A stretch of 64,000 nt of DNA, taken from the NCBI GenBank assembly GCA_036874045.1, contig CM072336.1, positions 13,573,001-13,637,000 on the forward strand. The letters are read 5' to 3'. A program made the translations under genes and the position numbers. Shown in pieces: positions 12,013 through 25,092 of this stretch; position 1 is the first letter of the stretch; the number at the start of each line of letters is the position of its first letter. The DNA is from Cymodocea nodosa. Lineage: Eukaryota; Streptophyta; Magnoliopsida; Alismatales; Cymodoceaceae. The notes under the pieces were generated by a model. The model did not search any database, had not been told where the DNA came from, and worked only from the letters and a program-made list of their open reading frames with translations.

Positions 12013-12830
12013 GTTAGATCACATGAACAACAAATGAATTATACCCAATATAATAGAATCGAGTATGAGAATCCTATAGTTTACCCACCTAATAGTCAAT
12101 ATAGAATATTTAATATGTCGAGAGATAAGGAAGTGTGGGATAGGTATGACAAACTAGAGCGTAGTTTAGAAAAAAACCTTGATAGATTAGAACAATGCAT
12201 GTATTATCAACAAGAAGTCAACCAACTAAACTATAAGGAAGATTATTTAGAACCAAAAATCAATATAATCTATGAAATTGAGAAAACCATAATGAAAATT
12301 GATCAAAAATTAAATGCAATAAGATTAGATGATCTAGAAAGAAAGTTAAAAGCACTAGATAAATTTATAGCTAAATTACAAGTTATGCAATTGGAAAACA
12401 CAAATGAAAATTGTAATGTCGAAGATCTACATAATTTGTAAAATTTAAAGATAAAAGAAAGGGCCAAAGCCATAGGAATTGAGAAATGTAATTTAACAAA
12501 AGAAAAATTAGAAGTAAAAGAAAGCCAAAATCATAAGAATGTAATGCAGGAACATCATGAAAGTAATGAAAATATGGAAGATGTGTGTATAACATTAAGA
12601 TCTAGAACGTATGTGCCACCAAGAATTCAAAAAGAAAACAAAATTGAGAATGATAAAAATGAAATTCCCAATGAAAAAGAATTTGAAAAGTCTGGAAATT
12701 TAGAAATTAATGAAGAAAAATCTAAATCTAAAATGAAATTGAAAATCTCCAAGAGGAACAAATAGGTGAAAAAGAGTTTTGTAAGACACAATTATTAGCA
12801 CCCTATCTTGAAAGACTAAAACAAACATTT
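12013..12830 (+). pseudogene. Zinc-knuckle ORF of element A, second part: coiled coil and TLRS linker
   Basis: Resumes after D with RSHEQQMNYTQYNR, then a region rich in Leu, Lys and Glu (KLNAIRLDDLERKLKALD) that should form a coiled coil, then CITLRSRT, which corresponds to the ITLRSG motif before the protease of Athila-type polyproteins. A stop at 12439 splits it. The next block, rich in Lys and Glu, leads to the APYLERLKQTFPEK stretch that directly precedes the protease. Confidence 0.75.
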
Positions 12831-13600
12831 CCTGAAAAATAAGAAAAAATTAGAGAAATTTTGAAAAAGTACAAGTTAACATTCCTTTGTTAGATTTATT
12901 GCAAAAAATACCACCTTATGCTAAATTTCATAAGGATTTATGTACCAAGAAAAGTAAGTGAAAGGTGTTAAGAAAAGTATTTTTAGCTGAACAAAGTAGT
13001 TCTCTATTTCTACCATAAATTCCTAAAAAATTATTTGATCTAGGAATCCCTATTATATCATGCACTATAGGAAATACACTTTTGGAAAGAACCTTAATAG
13101 ACCTAGGTGTAGGTATAAATGTTATGCCTAGTAATATTTTTATATCTCTTGGATTAGAAGGTTTAATCCCTACTAGGATTGTCATTCAATTGGCAGATTG
13201 AAGTATAAGATATCCTAGAGAAAAAATAGATGATGTATTAATTAAAGTAAAAAACTTCATATATCCTATTGATATTATTGTTTTGGATTCCCAACAAATT
13301 ATACATCAGAATCAAGATACATCTTTAATTTTGGGAAGACCATTTCTAGCAACATCAAAGGCTATTATAAACTGTAAAAATGGAATGATGAAATTAGCAT
13401 ATGATAATGAAGTGATTCAACTAAATATTTTCAAACCAGAATAGGATGAGGAATTAGAAATGTCCTTACATATATTGTAGATTTTCTAGAGGATGAAGAT
13501 GTGCTAGAAGATGTGATTCAATAAGAATTAAATGAGCAACTAGATACTGCAAATTTAGAATTAAAAGAAAATATAGGCAGAAACTTAAACATAGATCAAG
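12831..13600 (+). pseudogene. Aspartic protease region of element A, broken
   Basis: Around 13080-13130 the frame reads LIDLGVGINVMP, with the catalytic Asp in a DLG context as is normal for Athila-type proteases. Downstream are LILGRPFLATS (13330-13355), the second conserved protease motif, and an acidic spacer. Numerous nonsense codons (near 12841, 12960, 13199, 13442) disable it. It matches element B 54367-53700 along its whole length. Confidence 0.82.
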
Positions 13601-13679
13601 AAAGAGACCAAGCAGAGTTTAATTTAGAAAATGGGAATATTAAATTAGGAGCTCTAACTTTTGATGGTCAACCCTTAGA

Positions 13680-14816
13680 TTGGAAACCTTACCTCTCGAA
13701 TTAACTTATATATTTTTGAAAGAAGAACAAACTTGTCCAATCATTATTGCATCTGATTTGAATGAAGATCAAATATCTAAACTAAAAAATGTAGTAAAGA
13801 CATATAAAGAAGCAATAGGATGGACCATGGCTGACATTAAAGGGTTAAGTTCTACTATATGCTGTCATCATATCTATCTAGAAGAGAATGCTAAACCAGT
13901 TAGAATTCTTGAAAGAAGATTGAATCCAAAACTTAAAGAAGTAGTTAGGAAGGAAATTGTGAAATGGTTATATAATGACATAATTTATCTGATTTCTGAC
14001 AGCACATGGGTTAGTCTAATCCATGTAGTTCCAAAGAAATCTCGATTAACTATTATAAGAAATTAGTATCGAGACTTGATACCCACTAGAATTCAATCAG
14101 GCTAGAGAGTGTATATAGATTATAGGAAACTGAATGTTGTGACTAGGAAAGACCACTTCCCTTTGCCTTTTATATATCAAATGTTGGAAAAGTTAGTAGG
14201 GAAATAGTATTTCTATTTCCTAGATGGTTATTCAGGATATAACCAAGTTTCAGTAGCATTAGAGGATCAAGAGAAGACAACTTTTACTTACCCTAATGGA
14301 ACTTACGCTTTTAAGAGGATGTCATTCAGATTATGCAATACACCTGCTACCTTTCAAAGGTGTATGCAAGGCATATTCATGGGAATGACCGAAGAATTTT
14401 AGGAAATATTTATGGATGACTTTACTGTATATGGAACTTCATTTGAAAAATGTTTAAACAATTTAAATCTAGTATTAAAACACTATGTAGAAAAGAATCT
14501 AGTTTTAAATTAGGAAAAATGTCACTTCATGGTAAAACAAGGCATAGTCTTAGGACATGTAGTTTCAATTAAGGGACTGGAAGTAGACAAAGCTAAGATA
14601 GAAGTAATTTCTAACCTACCAGAACCTAAATCAGTAAAAGATATCAAATCATTTCTAGGACATGTAGGATTTTATAAGAGGTTTATTAAAGATTTTAGCA
14701 AAATAGCTAGACCTTTAACTAATTTATTAAAGGACATATCATTTAACTTTAATAGAAGTTGTAAAGAAGCTTTCTATAAGCTTTCTATAAGCTTTCTATA
14801 TGTAAAGAAGTTGTAA
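13680..14816 (+). pseudogene. Ty3/gypsy reverse transcriptase of element A, broken
   Basis: Contains the entry to RT (ERRLNPKLKEVVRKEIVKWL), the IDYRKLNVVTRKDHFPLP block, FLDGYSGYNQ, and the catalytic FMDD motif in IFMDDFTVYG (about 14407-14440), followed by the connection region with FLGHVGFYKRFIKDFSKIA. At least five stops interrupt it, most explained by single transitions from Trp, Gln or Arg codons. Confidence 0.88.
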
Positions 14817-14874
14817 ACTAGCTTAATTTCAACTCCTATAATACAAGTACCAAATTAGAGCTATCCATTTAAGT

Positions 14875-15197
14875 TAATGTGTGATGCATCTGATTTTGCT
14901 ATAAGAGCAGTACTAAGACAAAAAATAGAAAAATCTCCTATAGTGATTCATTATGCAAGAAGAACTCTAAATGACGCTCAAGTTAATTATACAACTACTG
15001 AAAAAGAATTATTAGCTATTGTGTTTGCCTTAGAAAAATTTAGATCATATTTAATAGGAACTAAAGTGATAGCATACACAGATCATTCAACTTTAAAATA
15101 TTTAATAGCAAAGAACGAAACTAAACCTAAACTAATCCGATGGATATTATTATTACAAGAATTTGATCTAGAAATTAAAGATAAAAAAAGGATGTGA
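14875..15197 (+). pseudogene. RNase H of element A
   Basis: One clean frame of about 105 codons. It carries CDASDFAI (first Asp), [18 protein letters not shown] (catalytic Glu) and [11 protein letters not shown] (Asp), the usual order of a gypsy RNase H. A short duplicated stretch (AAGCTTTCTATA, near 14768-14798) shifts the frame just upstream, so it is separated from RT. Confidence 0.88.
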
Positions 15198-16610
15198 AAA
15201 TTTAGTAGCTGATCATTTATCAATATTACAATTAGAAAAATCAAATATTGAAATTAAAGATCATTTTCCTGACGAACAATTATTGACCTTGAGCACAATG
15301 CCTTGGTATGTAGATATAGTTAATTACTTAGTTACAAGATTAACACCTAAAGATTAGAATAGACAGAATAAGAAATTATTCTTTTCAAGAGTTAAATATT
15401 ACTACTGGGATGACCCATACTTATTTAAGAACTGTCTTGACTTAATCATAAGGAGGTGTGTTCTAGAAATTGAATATCAAAGCATATTGTCTTTCTGTCA
15501 TGACCAAGCATGTGGAGGATATGTTAGTTCAGGAAAAACTACTACAAGAATTTTGCAATGTGGGTTCTACTAGCCAACATTATTTAAAAATGCTCATAAC
15601 TACTGCTTGAGTTGTTTTAGATGTCAAAAAAGGAAGGATGTCAAAGAGGAATATGCTACCTTTGAATCCTATTGTTGAAGTCGAGATCTTTAATGTATGG
15701 GAATAGATTTTATGGGTCTATTTCCTCTATCTAATCAATTTAATTATATACTATTAGGAGTGGATTATGTATCTAAATGGATAGAAGTTATTCCTACAAA
15801 AACTAATGACAACAAAGTAGTAATGCATTTCATAAAAACTAATATAATTGCCAGATTTGGAATACCTAGAGCTATTATAAGTGATAGGGGAACTCATTTC
15901 TGTAATAGAAGTTTTGAAGTTTTAATGAAAAATATGGAGTAAAACACAAAATTGCAACTTCATATCATCCGCAAATAAGTGGACAAGTAGAAAGTGCAAA
16001 CAAACAAATCAAACTTATCTTAGAAAAAGTAGTAAATTCTATTAGGAAAGATTGGGCTAACCGATTGATAAATGCACTTTGGACTTATAGGACAGCCTAT
16101 AAAACAAGCCTAGGTATGTTACCTTTTAGGATAGTTTATGGAAAAAGATGTCATCTACCAACTAAATTAAAACATAGAGCTTATTAGGCATTAAAAACTT
16201 TAAATACTAATTTAAATCAAGCTGCTGAAAATAAGAAGTTACAATTAATTGAACTAGAAGAATTTAGAAATGAAGCTTATTCAAGAACTCTAAAAGAAAA
16301 AGAAAAAATGAAGATGTGGCATGACAAGAAAATTATTTCGAAAACTTTTGAAATAGGTCAAGAAGTATATCTTTTATGACTAGACTTCATAACCATCTAG
16401 GGAAATTAAGATCTATATGGGCAAGACCTTACATAATTCGAAACATTTATTCCTATGGAATAATTGAAATTGAAAATCCTAAAAATCAGAATATATTTAA
16501 AGTAAATGGATAAAGAGTTAGACCTATTCTGAAATTTCCAAATAGTTCTGTAGGAATTATAGAAGAAGTAAGAGTAGATGATTACTCAAATTCTAGTAAG
16601 TAGAATCTTT
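15195..16610 (+). pseudogene. Integrase of element A, broken
   Basis: After RNase H comes the zinc-binding part with CHDQACGGY and CLSCFRC, then the core: GIDFMG (first Asp, near 15700), ISDRGTHF (second Asp, near 15880) and HPQISGQVESANKQ (Glu, near 15970-16005). The C-terminal part continues through a GQEVYLL stretch to about 16600 without a recognisable chromodomain. Stops occur near 15356, 15574, 15675 and 15940. Confidence 0.87.
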
Positions 16611-17090
16611 AAAATATATATATATATTATTATTATTATTATTAATTAATTAAAAAAAAATTTCAATGTCACCAAAAGTATCCATCGGTCCCACCAAAAT
16701 AAAAAAAATTATATATATATATATTTAAGAAAAGTGTTGGTTTGACCGAAACATAGTATCAATTTAATCAAGTAAAAAATGTGTAATTTTGGTTCAACCG
16801 AGGAAGTTCAACGGTCTAACTGAAGTTCAGAAAAGTAAAATCAAGAGTTGGTCAGACCAAAGATTTTTTGGTTTTGACCAAATATAATTATTGTATTTGC
16901 ATTATTATTTTTTTAGTTAGTTTTTAGTTATAATTGTACGGGAAGTTTGTTGAGTTAAGTTTAACTCAACAAACTTACTCTGTTGAGTTAACTATAACTC
17001 AACGAAGTACTATAGATAAGTCCACAAACTTAGTTCATGGAGTTAACTATAACTCCATGAAGAGGTAAGTGAGAGAAAAATCAATTGTGC
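16611..17090 (+). other. Integrase-ORF3 spacer with microsatellite and inverted-repeat module
   Basis: A TTA/ATT trinucleotide run (16625-16650) is followed by repetitive GGTTTGACC-type boxes and then by the module. At 16943-16976 two 16-bp arms (AAGTTTGTTGAGTTAA and its exact reverse complement) are separated by two bases. Two further GAGTTAACTATAACTC pairs follow to 17060. Element B has the same trinucleotide run and module at the same place (50280-50443). Confidence 0.75.
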
Positions 17091-17099
17091 GGGAAATGA

Positions 17100-19430
17100 C
17101 CTAATTACCCGATAAAAACTTAGGGCTTATTTAAGTTAAAACTTAGGATTTGGGAGCATTATCTGCAAAAACCATTTAGCATTTAAAACACCCAAGATCA
17201 GAGCCATTCCATTCTGTAACATCACGAAGAACAAGATGACGCTAGAGTTCTGAGAGTCGATTGACACCACAAGATTTCTCAAGAAGTCAAAAGAATGGCA
17301 CTCCAAACAAAAGATTAGAAATACAACAAGGGAAAAGCAATTAGAGGATGTAGAAGCTGACATTTTTTTCTAGGCATGAGTTTTGGTTGATTTAAACATC
17401 AGAATACCACAAATAGTTGAGACTAGGATTAAGGTAGCAACAGAAACTACAGTGAACCAAGAAAGAAGAATTAGATCGAATAACGAAGTTGCCCTAGAAC
17501 TTATTAGATATAAGTCTAGATTGTGGTTCGTACGACATATTGCAAGAAATGCAAGGTATGAACTTTGGCAACAATAGAGAGAAGTAAGAGAAGAGCCTAC
17601 TAGAGAAGAGTAGCAACCGAGACCTTCACTTCCACCACCCAAACTAGTAGAGAGAGTAGTATTTACGGGTCCATCAACGGTAGAAGACTTAAGGGACTTT
17701 GAAGAATTAGTACAAGTGGGTAAGAGCCAAGGAAATTCTGAGGAAATGGCAATAGCCAAGGCTCACCTTTTGTTTGAAGCATTACAGAAGAGGAGGGCCA
17801 AAGAAAAACTAAAGGCCCAATATAGAATTAAAGTTGAATAGCATTTTGAAGTAGCTAGAGCACAGCTACAAGGGAGACTAAAGCTGGCCCTTCGAGACCA
17901 GCAAGTATTAAGAGAGAAATAAAACAGGAAGAGTCGGTACTTGTGGCTCGAGGGCCAAAAGAGTCTAGTTTTGTTGATCTGGTATCTGAGGAGGAGGAAG
18001 AAGAATAACAAGCACAACTTGTGAGAAAAATAAAAGGAAAAGAAAAGGTACCTTAGGCTCAAGAGGAAATAAAACTTGAGCCAATAATATTTAAAAGAGG
18101 GCCCCTAGTGCCCTTTTTTGTTGATTTATTATCTAAAGATGAAGAGGAGCAGCAACAACAACAACAAAGTAAAGATAATAGGATGAAATTAGTCTATAGC
18201 CTATAGAAATGGAAGAAAGAATCAAGGCAGAATCTGACTTGCTTGGGACTCCATCCCAATCTGTCAATGATTCTGAGAAAACATTGACATTAGAGATTGG
18301 TTGTGAGTAGGAAGAAGAAATAGAAGAAGCTAAATAGAAAAATACAAGACAAGAAGAAAAACATTCAAAAGATTCCACTAAAGATGGAGAAACTCTTTAG
18401 CAATTTATAGAAAAATTACAAGAAAGAAGAGTGGAAAGCTCTGCCAGCTCTCCACCACAAACAGAAATGCAATTGCAGGAATCTCTGAGTGCTTTTCAAC
18501 ATCAACAAGTTCAATACATTGAAGAAGAAATTGAAGAACAAACCCCTCTAAAGCAACAAGTGCAACTTCATGATCTAGCTTACAAGATAATTCTAAATGA
18601 AGTTTACTTCTGGAGTTAGGAAGTATTAAATAAATATCATAAGATAAAGGGGTTTGACATCATTTACAGTAGGCCAGTAAACTAAGATGGAATGGAAGAC
18701 ATTAAAGAATTATTCGAGTTCTAGGGCCTACTGAAATTTATTTCTCAATAGAAAGGGCAAGTAATTTGTGAAAATCTAGTGCCCTACTTTTATGTGAATT
18801 TGTAAGAGGAAGAAATAGGTTTAATTTCAAATGTGGAGCAAGCTAATGTACAGATAACACCAGAGTTTCTCCACAATATATTTGGATTGAAAAATGAGGG
18901 GAAAGAAATACTTGAAAGCACAACTGCAGTCAAGTGGGTAGAGCAGGACATAAAAGAATGTTTAGCTATCAACCCTAGTGTAACTTTATTAAATAGATTG
19001 AAGTACTTGAATGGCAAGGCACACATGTTAGCAAACATTTTGATTAAAAATGTCTACCAATGACAAGGCCACGACATAGAACTAAGTCAATTTGTCAAAT
19101 GGGCTACCTATGTAGTTGTAAAGAAAATTCAAGTAAATTGGTACAAAGTTTTTGTTTCAAAGATTAAAGCAACGTAGAAAAAGTTACTTTATGGAGATTT
19201 GATTCCACTACTGATGGTGGAAGCAATAGATTTCACGAAATGAACATCAAAAAGGATGAAATCTAGAGCCATTTTAGTAAAAGAATATAGAACTTACATT
19301 GCTGCTATTAGTACTTATATTGCAGGACCTTCTAGAGAATTTACTAAAGCTAAAGAACGTATAAACCAATTAGAGCAACAATTAGAAAAACTCCAGAAGT
19401 AAATAGATGAATTAAGGAAAAAAGATTAAA
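17100..19430 (+). pseudogene. ORF3 of element A: coiled-coil protein with putative plant transposon-type domain
   Basis: Downstream of integrase, a long broken frame of about 740 codons. It starts with a charged Arg/Lys/Glu-rich part (17400-17580), then a Glu/Gln-rich middle (17990-18550). A globular part follows (18560-19140) with VPYFYVNL, ITPEFLHNIFGL, a run ending LNRLKYLNGKAHMLANIL and an AILVKEYRTY stretch. It ends in a Leu/Glu/Gln coiled coil with a stop near 19428. From memory of the family, the globular part resembles the 'putative plant transposon protein' domain found next to Athila-like elements. It occupies the env-like position, but I see no signal peptide or membrane segment. 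Function unknown. Confidence 0.7.
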
Positions 19431-20172
19431 TGTACTATTCATCTACTTGAAATACAAAATATCTAACTGATTGTAATGAAATGTAAACAGTATATATGAA
19501 TGAATATTGAACTTCAATATGTTTCTAAATTCATATGTTGTGAATGAATGACCTAATTTAGAACTGTATTGATGATGAATTTGCATATATATATGTGTTT
19601 AAAGCTTTGCGAGACAAGTTTTTAAATTTTTAAGAATGATATGGTTCAATGCATAATGAGTTGATAATATTTGAATATATCTACATACTGAAAAGAAATT
19701 TAATTTTTGCATAGTTGGAATTGAACTGAAAGTTAAATATACATATTTGAACTTGAATGAATTTTTATCTAAAATATGGAATTAATGCTTTGTAATTTAA
19801 CTTTATTTAAGTTAATAATATGTAAGAAAAGAAATATGGAAGTTAAGATGAAAAGTAAGTTTTTAGAGAAATTTGCTAAATGTTAACTCAACATAGTTAG
19901 TTCATGGAGTTAGCAAATAAAAGTTGAGGCAACTCCGATGAGTTAATTGTAACTCAACGAAGTTAGTCTGTGGAGTTAGCTGTAACTCAATGAAGTTAGT
20001 TTGTGGAGTAAGTAGAACGGTTATTCTTTTCTCTATGAATGAAATTTCGTAGATTCAACAGTTACTGAAATTTAAAAAATGAGAAGTGGAACACATACCC
20101 ATAAAAATAAGAACCATACTGCACGTTACAATATACATTCTTGCAACGAGACTCATCGGTAGTATGGGGCAT
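19431..20172 (+). other. Leader between ORF3 and gag of element A, first part
   Basis: Non-coding and AT-rich. It carries the inverted-repeat module at 19881-20010 (GTTAACTCAAC, AATTGTAACTCAACGAAG and TGGAGTTAGC repeats), which corresponds to 45480-45700 in element B. The conserved GCACGTTACAATATACATTC stretch follows. It is interrupted at 20172 by element N and resumes at 30112. Confidence 0.7.
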
Positions 20173-22098
20173 TGTTCGTGTTTTCCCAGCACTACACTAG
20201 AAAAACTTGGATTTGTTACTTCTATTTTTACTTAGTTAATTTATCTTTATGCCTATTCTTTCTTTTAGAAGTAAATAAACAACCTTTAATACAATTTAGA
20301 TATTAATTCCAATTTGTACTTTAACTGCAAGTGCACAGTGTCTATTGTATCAATGTGCAAGTATAGGTCGATCCCACAGGGAATTGCTGACGAATTTAAG
20401 AAATGTTTGATTGTGAACAATTCAAATTTATATTCAATAAGTACTCCGTTGAGTTACAGTTAACTCAACGGACTAAGTTCGTTGAGTTATGGATAACTCA
20501 ACGGACTATCCTCGTGGACTTAAGTTAACTCCACGAGCCTGTCTCTTCTTTATAATACTGCTATTTACAGAGGAATTCGGCCAACCATTGGGCGATTCCA
20601 CAGATTGTAAATAACATCAATTAAGCTTTTTAATGCTAGTTAACATTGGATTTATCATTATGTAATACTAACATTTAGATGATTCAAACAGTAACCATTA
20701 AAATTTTTAAGTTGTTTTGTACAAACCAATTTCAGTAAACTGTAAAATTAAAACTAACATAAAACAATCTTAAGCTTTTTAATGCTAGTTAACATTGGAT
20801 TTATCATTATGTAATACTAACATTCAGATGATTCAAATAGTAACCATTAAAATCTTTAAGTTGTTTTGTACAAACCAATTTCAGTAAACTGTAAAATTAA
20901 AACTAACATAAAACAATCATAAAACTAATACAAATAACATTAATCACAATACAACACAAACAATACAACACTCAAATACAACATACAAACAAAGATAAAT
21001 TGTTTTTGGTATTTTTGTTTTTATGTGATGGGCGAAAGGTGAAATGTAAAGTAATTTCACTTGACAATAAATACTTCTGACACTACTTGCAACGCGATTA
21101 CACCACTGAAAATTGAACCACTTACAATTCTGTCTCCTCTCCCTATAGAATCGCGAGTCCAGAATTGCAAGATGATCTCCTCTTCAGCATACAGGCATCA
21201 ACCCGAAGCTAAGGCTAAAAGCTTTACGATCTCCTGAAATATGAGTCGGCGCTTGGTGAAAATGTCTTCCCTTCCCGCGATGCGATCACTCCTCACAGTG
21301 GTTGTTAGGCACTGTGTTTGGCTCGGAATCGACCCGACATCAGGCAAGTATCCTCACAAACCTCCAATGATTGGTGATTATGGTGGTGATACGATGGTTG
21401 GTGTGATACTTCGGAGAATCGCTGATACTGTCTGTAGAAAGCTCGATGCTCCTCCTCTATATACACTGGCCATCCATCGATCACACTCTTTCTTTTTTTC
21501 TTCTTTTCTTTTATATTTCATTAGTGGTAACTGCTTCTGCTTGATACATGCGAACGTGGTTTTTCCTTCCAATTGTCTGTTCTTGCAACCGCTACAGTGG
21601 CATATTAGAAAATATATAGTCCGTGGAGTTACAGATAACTCAACGGACTTCCTTCGTTGATTTAACTATAAAACATGTGCAAAAATAACAACTTAAGTTT
21701 ATAACGCTAACCTAACGCGTTGCCTTAGTGTATTTTCATGTAACTCAAAGCGTGCAGTTATACTAACTTAACGAGTTATAACTTAAGTAAATCTACCAGC
21801 TCTCAACACGTGTCAGCAGCAGTTTAAACATAAAATAACATTTCGGAGAGTTACAAGTATAACTATCCGATGCTCAAATGCATTTTCGGATACTTAAGAA
21901 TTTCACAGCCTGCAATTTACCGACAGTTCATAAATGTACTAAATTAACATTAATTCCCCAAAATTAAGCAGATTCTTCAATTAAAGCATATAACAGTGCA
22001 ATTATAATATAATGGCTTAATTCTCATATGATAAGCTAAATATTATGCAATTAACCATCATTTAACCGTTAATAATATGCACTTTTTCATTCTAAACA
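20173..22098 (-). repeat. 3' LTR of element N
   Basis: Minus strand starts TGTTTAGAATGAAAAAGTGC directly after the polypurine tract and ends CACGAACA. It contains TATCCGA/CTCTCCGAAA boxes (21840-21900), a G-box in ACACGTGTCAGC (21808-21820), GTTGAGTTA modules (20440-20540, 21610-21665) and the CCAACCATTGGGCG block (20582). The last 30 bases before the end hold one PBS-like copy (CTAGTGTAGTGCTGGGAAAA). Confidence 0.88.
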
Positions 22099-22110
22099 CT
22101 TCCCCCATAC
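22099..22110 (-). promoter_or_regulatory. Polypurine tract of element N
   Basis: GTATGGGGGAAG on the minus strand immediately before the LTR start, the position where plus-strand DNA synthesis is primed. The same motif precedes the 3' LTRs of A, B and C. Confidence 0.85.
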
Positions 22111-23893
22111 CTAAATTTTGCTAGTCCCTTAGCAAACTAAGATCTAATTAATTGGTCTTTCAAAAAGTGCTAGAATTAATTCTTCCCCTTTTGTTTTTTT
22201 TCTTCTGTTTAGCATAAACATATATTCTGTATGTTTTAGTAATCAACCTGCAAAGATATTTAGAATATATGTAAATTACATACAAAGTATATCATCTTCA
22301 TATAGATGTTAATTATATTATCATTTGTTCTTCTTTTCATCATCTGTAATCCTAAATTTTCCAATAAGTTTTCTAAAAGAAATTTCAACAACATACGAAT
22401 CAAAGTACAATCCAATTCAATCTGATTAAGACAAGTAGAATAAAGAATTGTATTTCCATTAAACAACTTCAAAAGTCAATTCCATATTCATATTTCAGCA
22501 ATTCTAGATAACAGAAAATATACTCGATTCATAAGATATCTGTATTTCACAAAACACTTGTATCTTTTCAGAACAGTATATGTTTTTTTCTTTTTCTTTT
22601 TTTTTATCTTTTTTTTTTGTGTACTTTAAAAGTTAATTTGACAAGCTTGAATCATGCAAGAGCTTTCTAATGTACCCATGTAACGAGCTTTCAGTCAACA
22701 ATCCCAGATCTAATCAAGATCTTAGGTTGCCAGATTTTCAGAGTCCTTTTTCAAGTCAACAATCCTTACATACCTATCTGCTCAAGTACAAAAGGCTCGT
22801 GATCAAACAAGTCAATAAACTCTCAATATTTTTTTTTTCTTTTTCTTTTTCTTTTTTTTTCTAAAAATAAATGCACACACAAAACAAAGCATTAATCACA
22901 TACTGTATATGCACGTATTTCATTAATACAGATGTAGTAAAACACCAATCTCATGTAATCCTGCTTCTATCATTTACTAAAGATATGAATCCATAACAAT
23001 AAGCTCATACTTTATCTGTAGTTTAATAAGATCTACACATAAATCATTCTACAAGTTCAATCAATCAAAGTAAATGTATCTTTCATCATATGTGTTTCAT
23101 TTAATCTAGAATTCACATCTCAGCTCCTTCAGGACTTCAGATAATTTTCTAATTAAGCATTAAATATTCTGATTTCATTTTAAAATCGTGAAACTGTTAA
23201 ACTCATGAAATTCAGAAAAATCATAAGATACTATATCTAGATTTACATAAATAATAAATTCTATAGCATCTTCTATAGCCTTCTAAATATAACATTCAAG
23301 TAATTTATAAAAATTTTACAGTCTCAATTATTAGATAGTTATAGCAAGTTCATAAAAATTTTCAATTTCCTCAAAACTTTGTAGTACCATTTTAATTCCT
23401 TTAATTAACAAACTTACATCGCTGTTACTTTAATTACCTCTCCCCCATACCTACATTTTGCATTGTCCTCAATGTAAAAGATTTGACAATAAGTATAGTA
23501 ATTGTAGCAGGCATGAATAAAGTTTTGTTTGATTTAAAATTCAGGATAAGTAATTGGTTGCATACCTTGTTCCATTTGTATCTCTTTCTGCATATTCCGA
23601 TTTTTGATTCTGAAAAACTTTCATTCCCAGATAAACACAGAATATAAAACAAAATAACATTTAACAGATATTAATAAATCAGTGTCTTGTGTGGAACCTA
23701 GGCTCCTATGCCTTTGGTGGCTCACAAGCAAGCAAGTTGGTTTCCCAGAACAGATACCAACAAACTGGTTTGATATTTTGTTTTGTTTGTTTTTTTTTTT
23801 TTTTTTATAAAATGAACATGAAAAACTTCAAAATTCTTTTTTTTTCTAAAAATAAATGCAGAATACACAACATTAAACACACAAAATCACAGC
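22111..23893 (-). other. 3' untranslated region of element N with second purine tract
   Basis: No convincing gene. It is conserved in layout with A (33021-34869), B (40735-42476) and C (58199-59990). A second polypurine tract GTATGGGGGAGAGG lies at 23437-23450, preceded on the minus strand by ACAATGCAAAATGTAG. Another shared block near 23690-23760 contains GTGAGCCACCAAAGGC. T-rich runs occur near 22590-22620 and 22830-22860. Confidence 0.7.
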
Positions 23894-25030
23894 TTAAGAA
23901 CATGATTGAAAAGTAGAAACAAATGGAATAAATGTATCAGTCCAAGCAAACTTTTTAGGCATAGTTCTTCTTGCTATTAATTCTGTTTTAATGCAGTTCT
24001 TGGTCCTTTTTAATTTGTAAACATGCAATATATTATAAATTCCAAATACGAGTGTATTACCATTAATGATATGTAATGCAGAAAGGGATCCTTTTTAGTT
24101 CCAGGGTAATGTAGCAGTTTCTATTTCTACATCTATTTCAATATACTCCTCTTCCCACTTCCATTCATTCATGTCTTCCATAATCCATATTTGAAATTTC
24201 ATCAATTCATCCCACCATCTTATCAGACATAAAGTAGGATCATCTTCTTCATTATACCACATTCCTATTTGAATTTTATTAAATTTTTTAGATGGTGGTT
24301 TAGCTATTTCACTCGGTACAGGTAAAATTTCTGTATAATCATCATAACTGTCTATGCTCACTATGTATAAATCAGATCTATATGCTATAGATATCTCCAT
24401 GACTAAATATATATAACCATCAAGTATGACAGTTTGGTTAATTAATGATTTTTGTCCTAGATATATTATAATGTTTTCATTCCAAGATCTGTTTAGAAAA
24501 TTATACACACTTAAGCGTAAATCTTCACCCCAATTTCCTGTAGGTCTCCAATAATATAATTTTTCAGGAATTGCAAAATTTTTATCAGAAAATATTAAAG
24601 ATGACCCACAATTTTCAGTTGGTGCTTCAAATATATTAGGTCTTCCTATATTACATTCTTCTCCTGTTATAAGATTTCTTATCAAAATCTCAGGTAATGA
24701 TAAACTTGCATACCTTGGTCTCGTCTTGTATATGATTAATCCTTCATCTATCCCCATAATATGACTCATTCCTTCTAATGCATTAGTTGGAATTCCAGTA
24801 GTTTCTTCCATAGCCAGATATTCATGGGTATTTGAACTACGATTAAATGACCTCCATATGAATCCATCTCTAATCTTAGTCATTTTTGCAACTTGTAGTC
24901 CCTGAAAATATTCTTCTTCAATACAGTCTTTAATTTCCTTTGATACACAACACATCCTGCAAAGATCTTTAGCTGACAAGTTACTTAGTATTTCCCTTTG
25001 TGCATCCAACGGTAATTGCATTAATTCCAT
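23894..25030 (-). pseudogene. F-box protein ORF of element N, one nonsense codon
   Basis: Start MELMQLPLDAQREILSNL; the first 45 residues form an F-box (Leu-Pro near residues 6-7, the DLCRMCCVSKEIKD helix), the part that in F-box proteins binds SKP1 in an SCF ubiquitin ligase. The rest (residues 60-378) has repeating strand-like segments ending in aromatic residues (KLYYWRPTGNW, DLYIVSIDSYDDY, LCLIRWWDELMKFQIW), which looks like an F-box-associated beta-propeller used for target binding. One stop follows LPWN (near 24094); the frame continues to residue 378 and a natural stop at 23894-23896, the same length as in B. It lies about 195 bases after gag. Confidence 0.8.
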
Positions 25031-25092
25031 TTGTCGATTCTGTAAAATAAAAACAAAAATTTAGTAGAGACAAAAATTAACATAACTACTAC

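Noticed and set aside
21241-21660. ORF of 139 codons (start MSRRLVKM), with relatives at 38305 and, antisense, at 8800-9027
   Set aside because: It lies antisense within LTRs; the similarity among copies follows from LTR homology, and other LTR copies (39600-39800, 56390-56600) have deletions that break the frame.
22670-22864. Small ORF (start MYPCNELSVN) repeated in N, A and C
   Set aside because: Antisense in the 3' untranslated region, broken by a stop in B, and most differences between copies change the amino acid, so coding is unlikely; the block is reported as a nucleotide feature instead.
24095-25030. F-box ORF as an ordinary host gene
   Set aside because: Four copies lie at the same position within LTR-bounded elements, so it belongs to the element.
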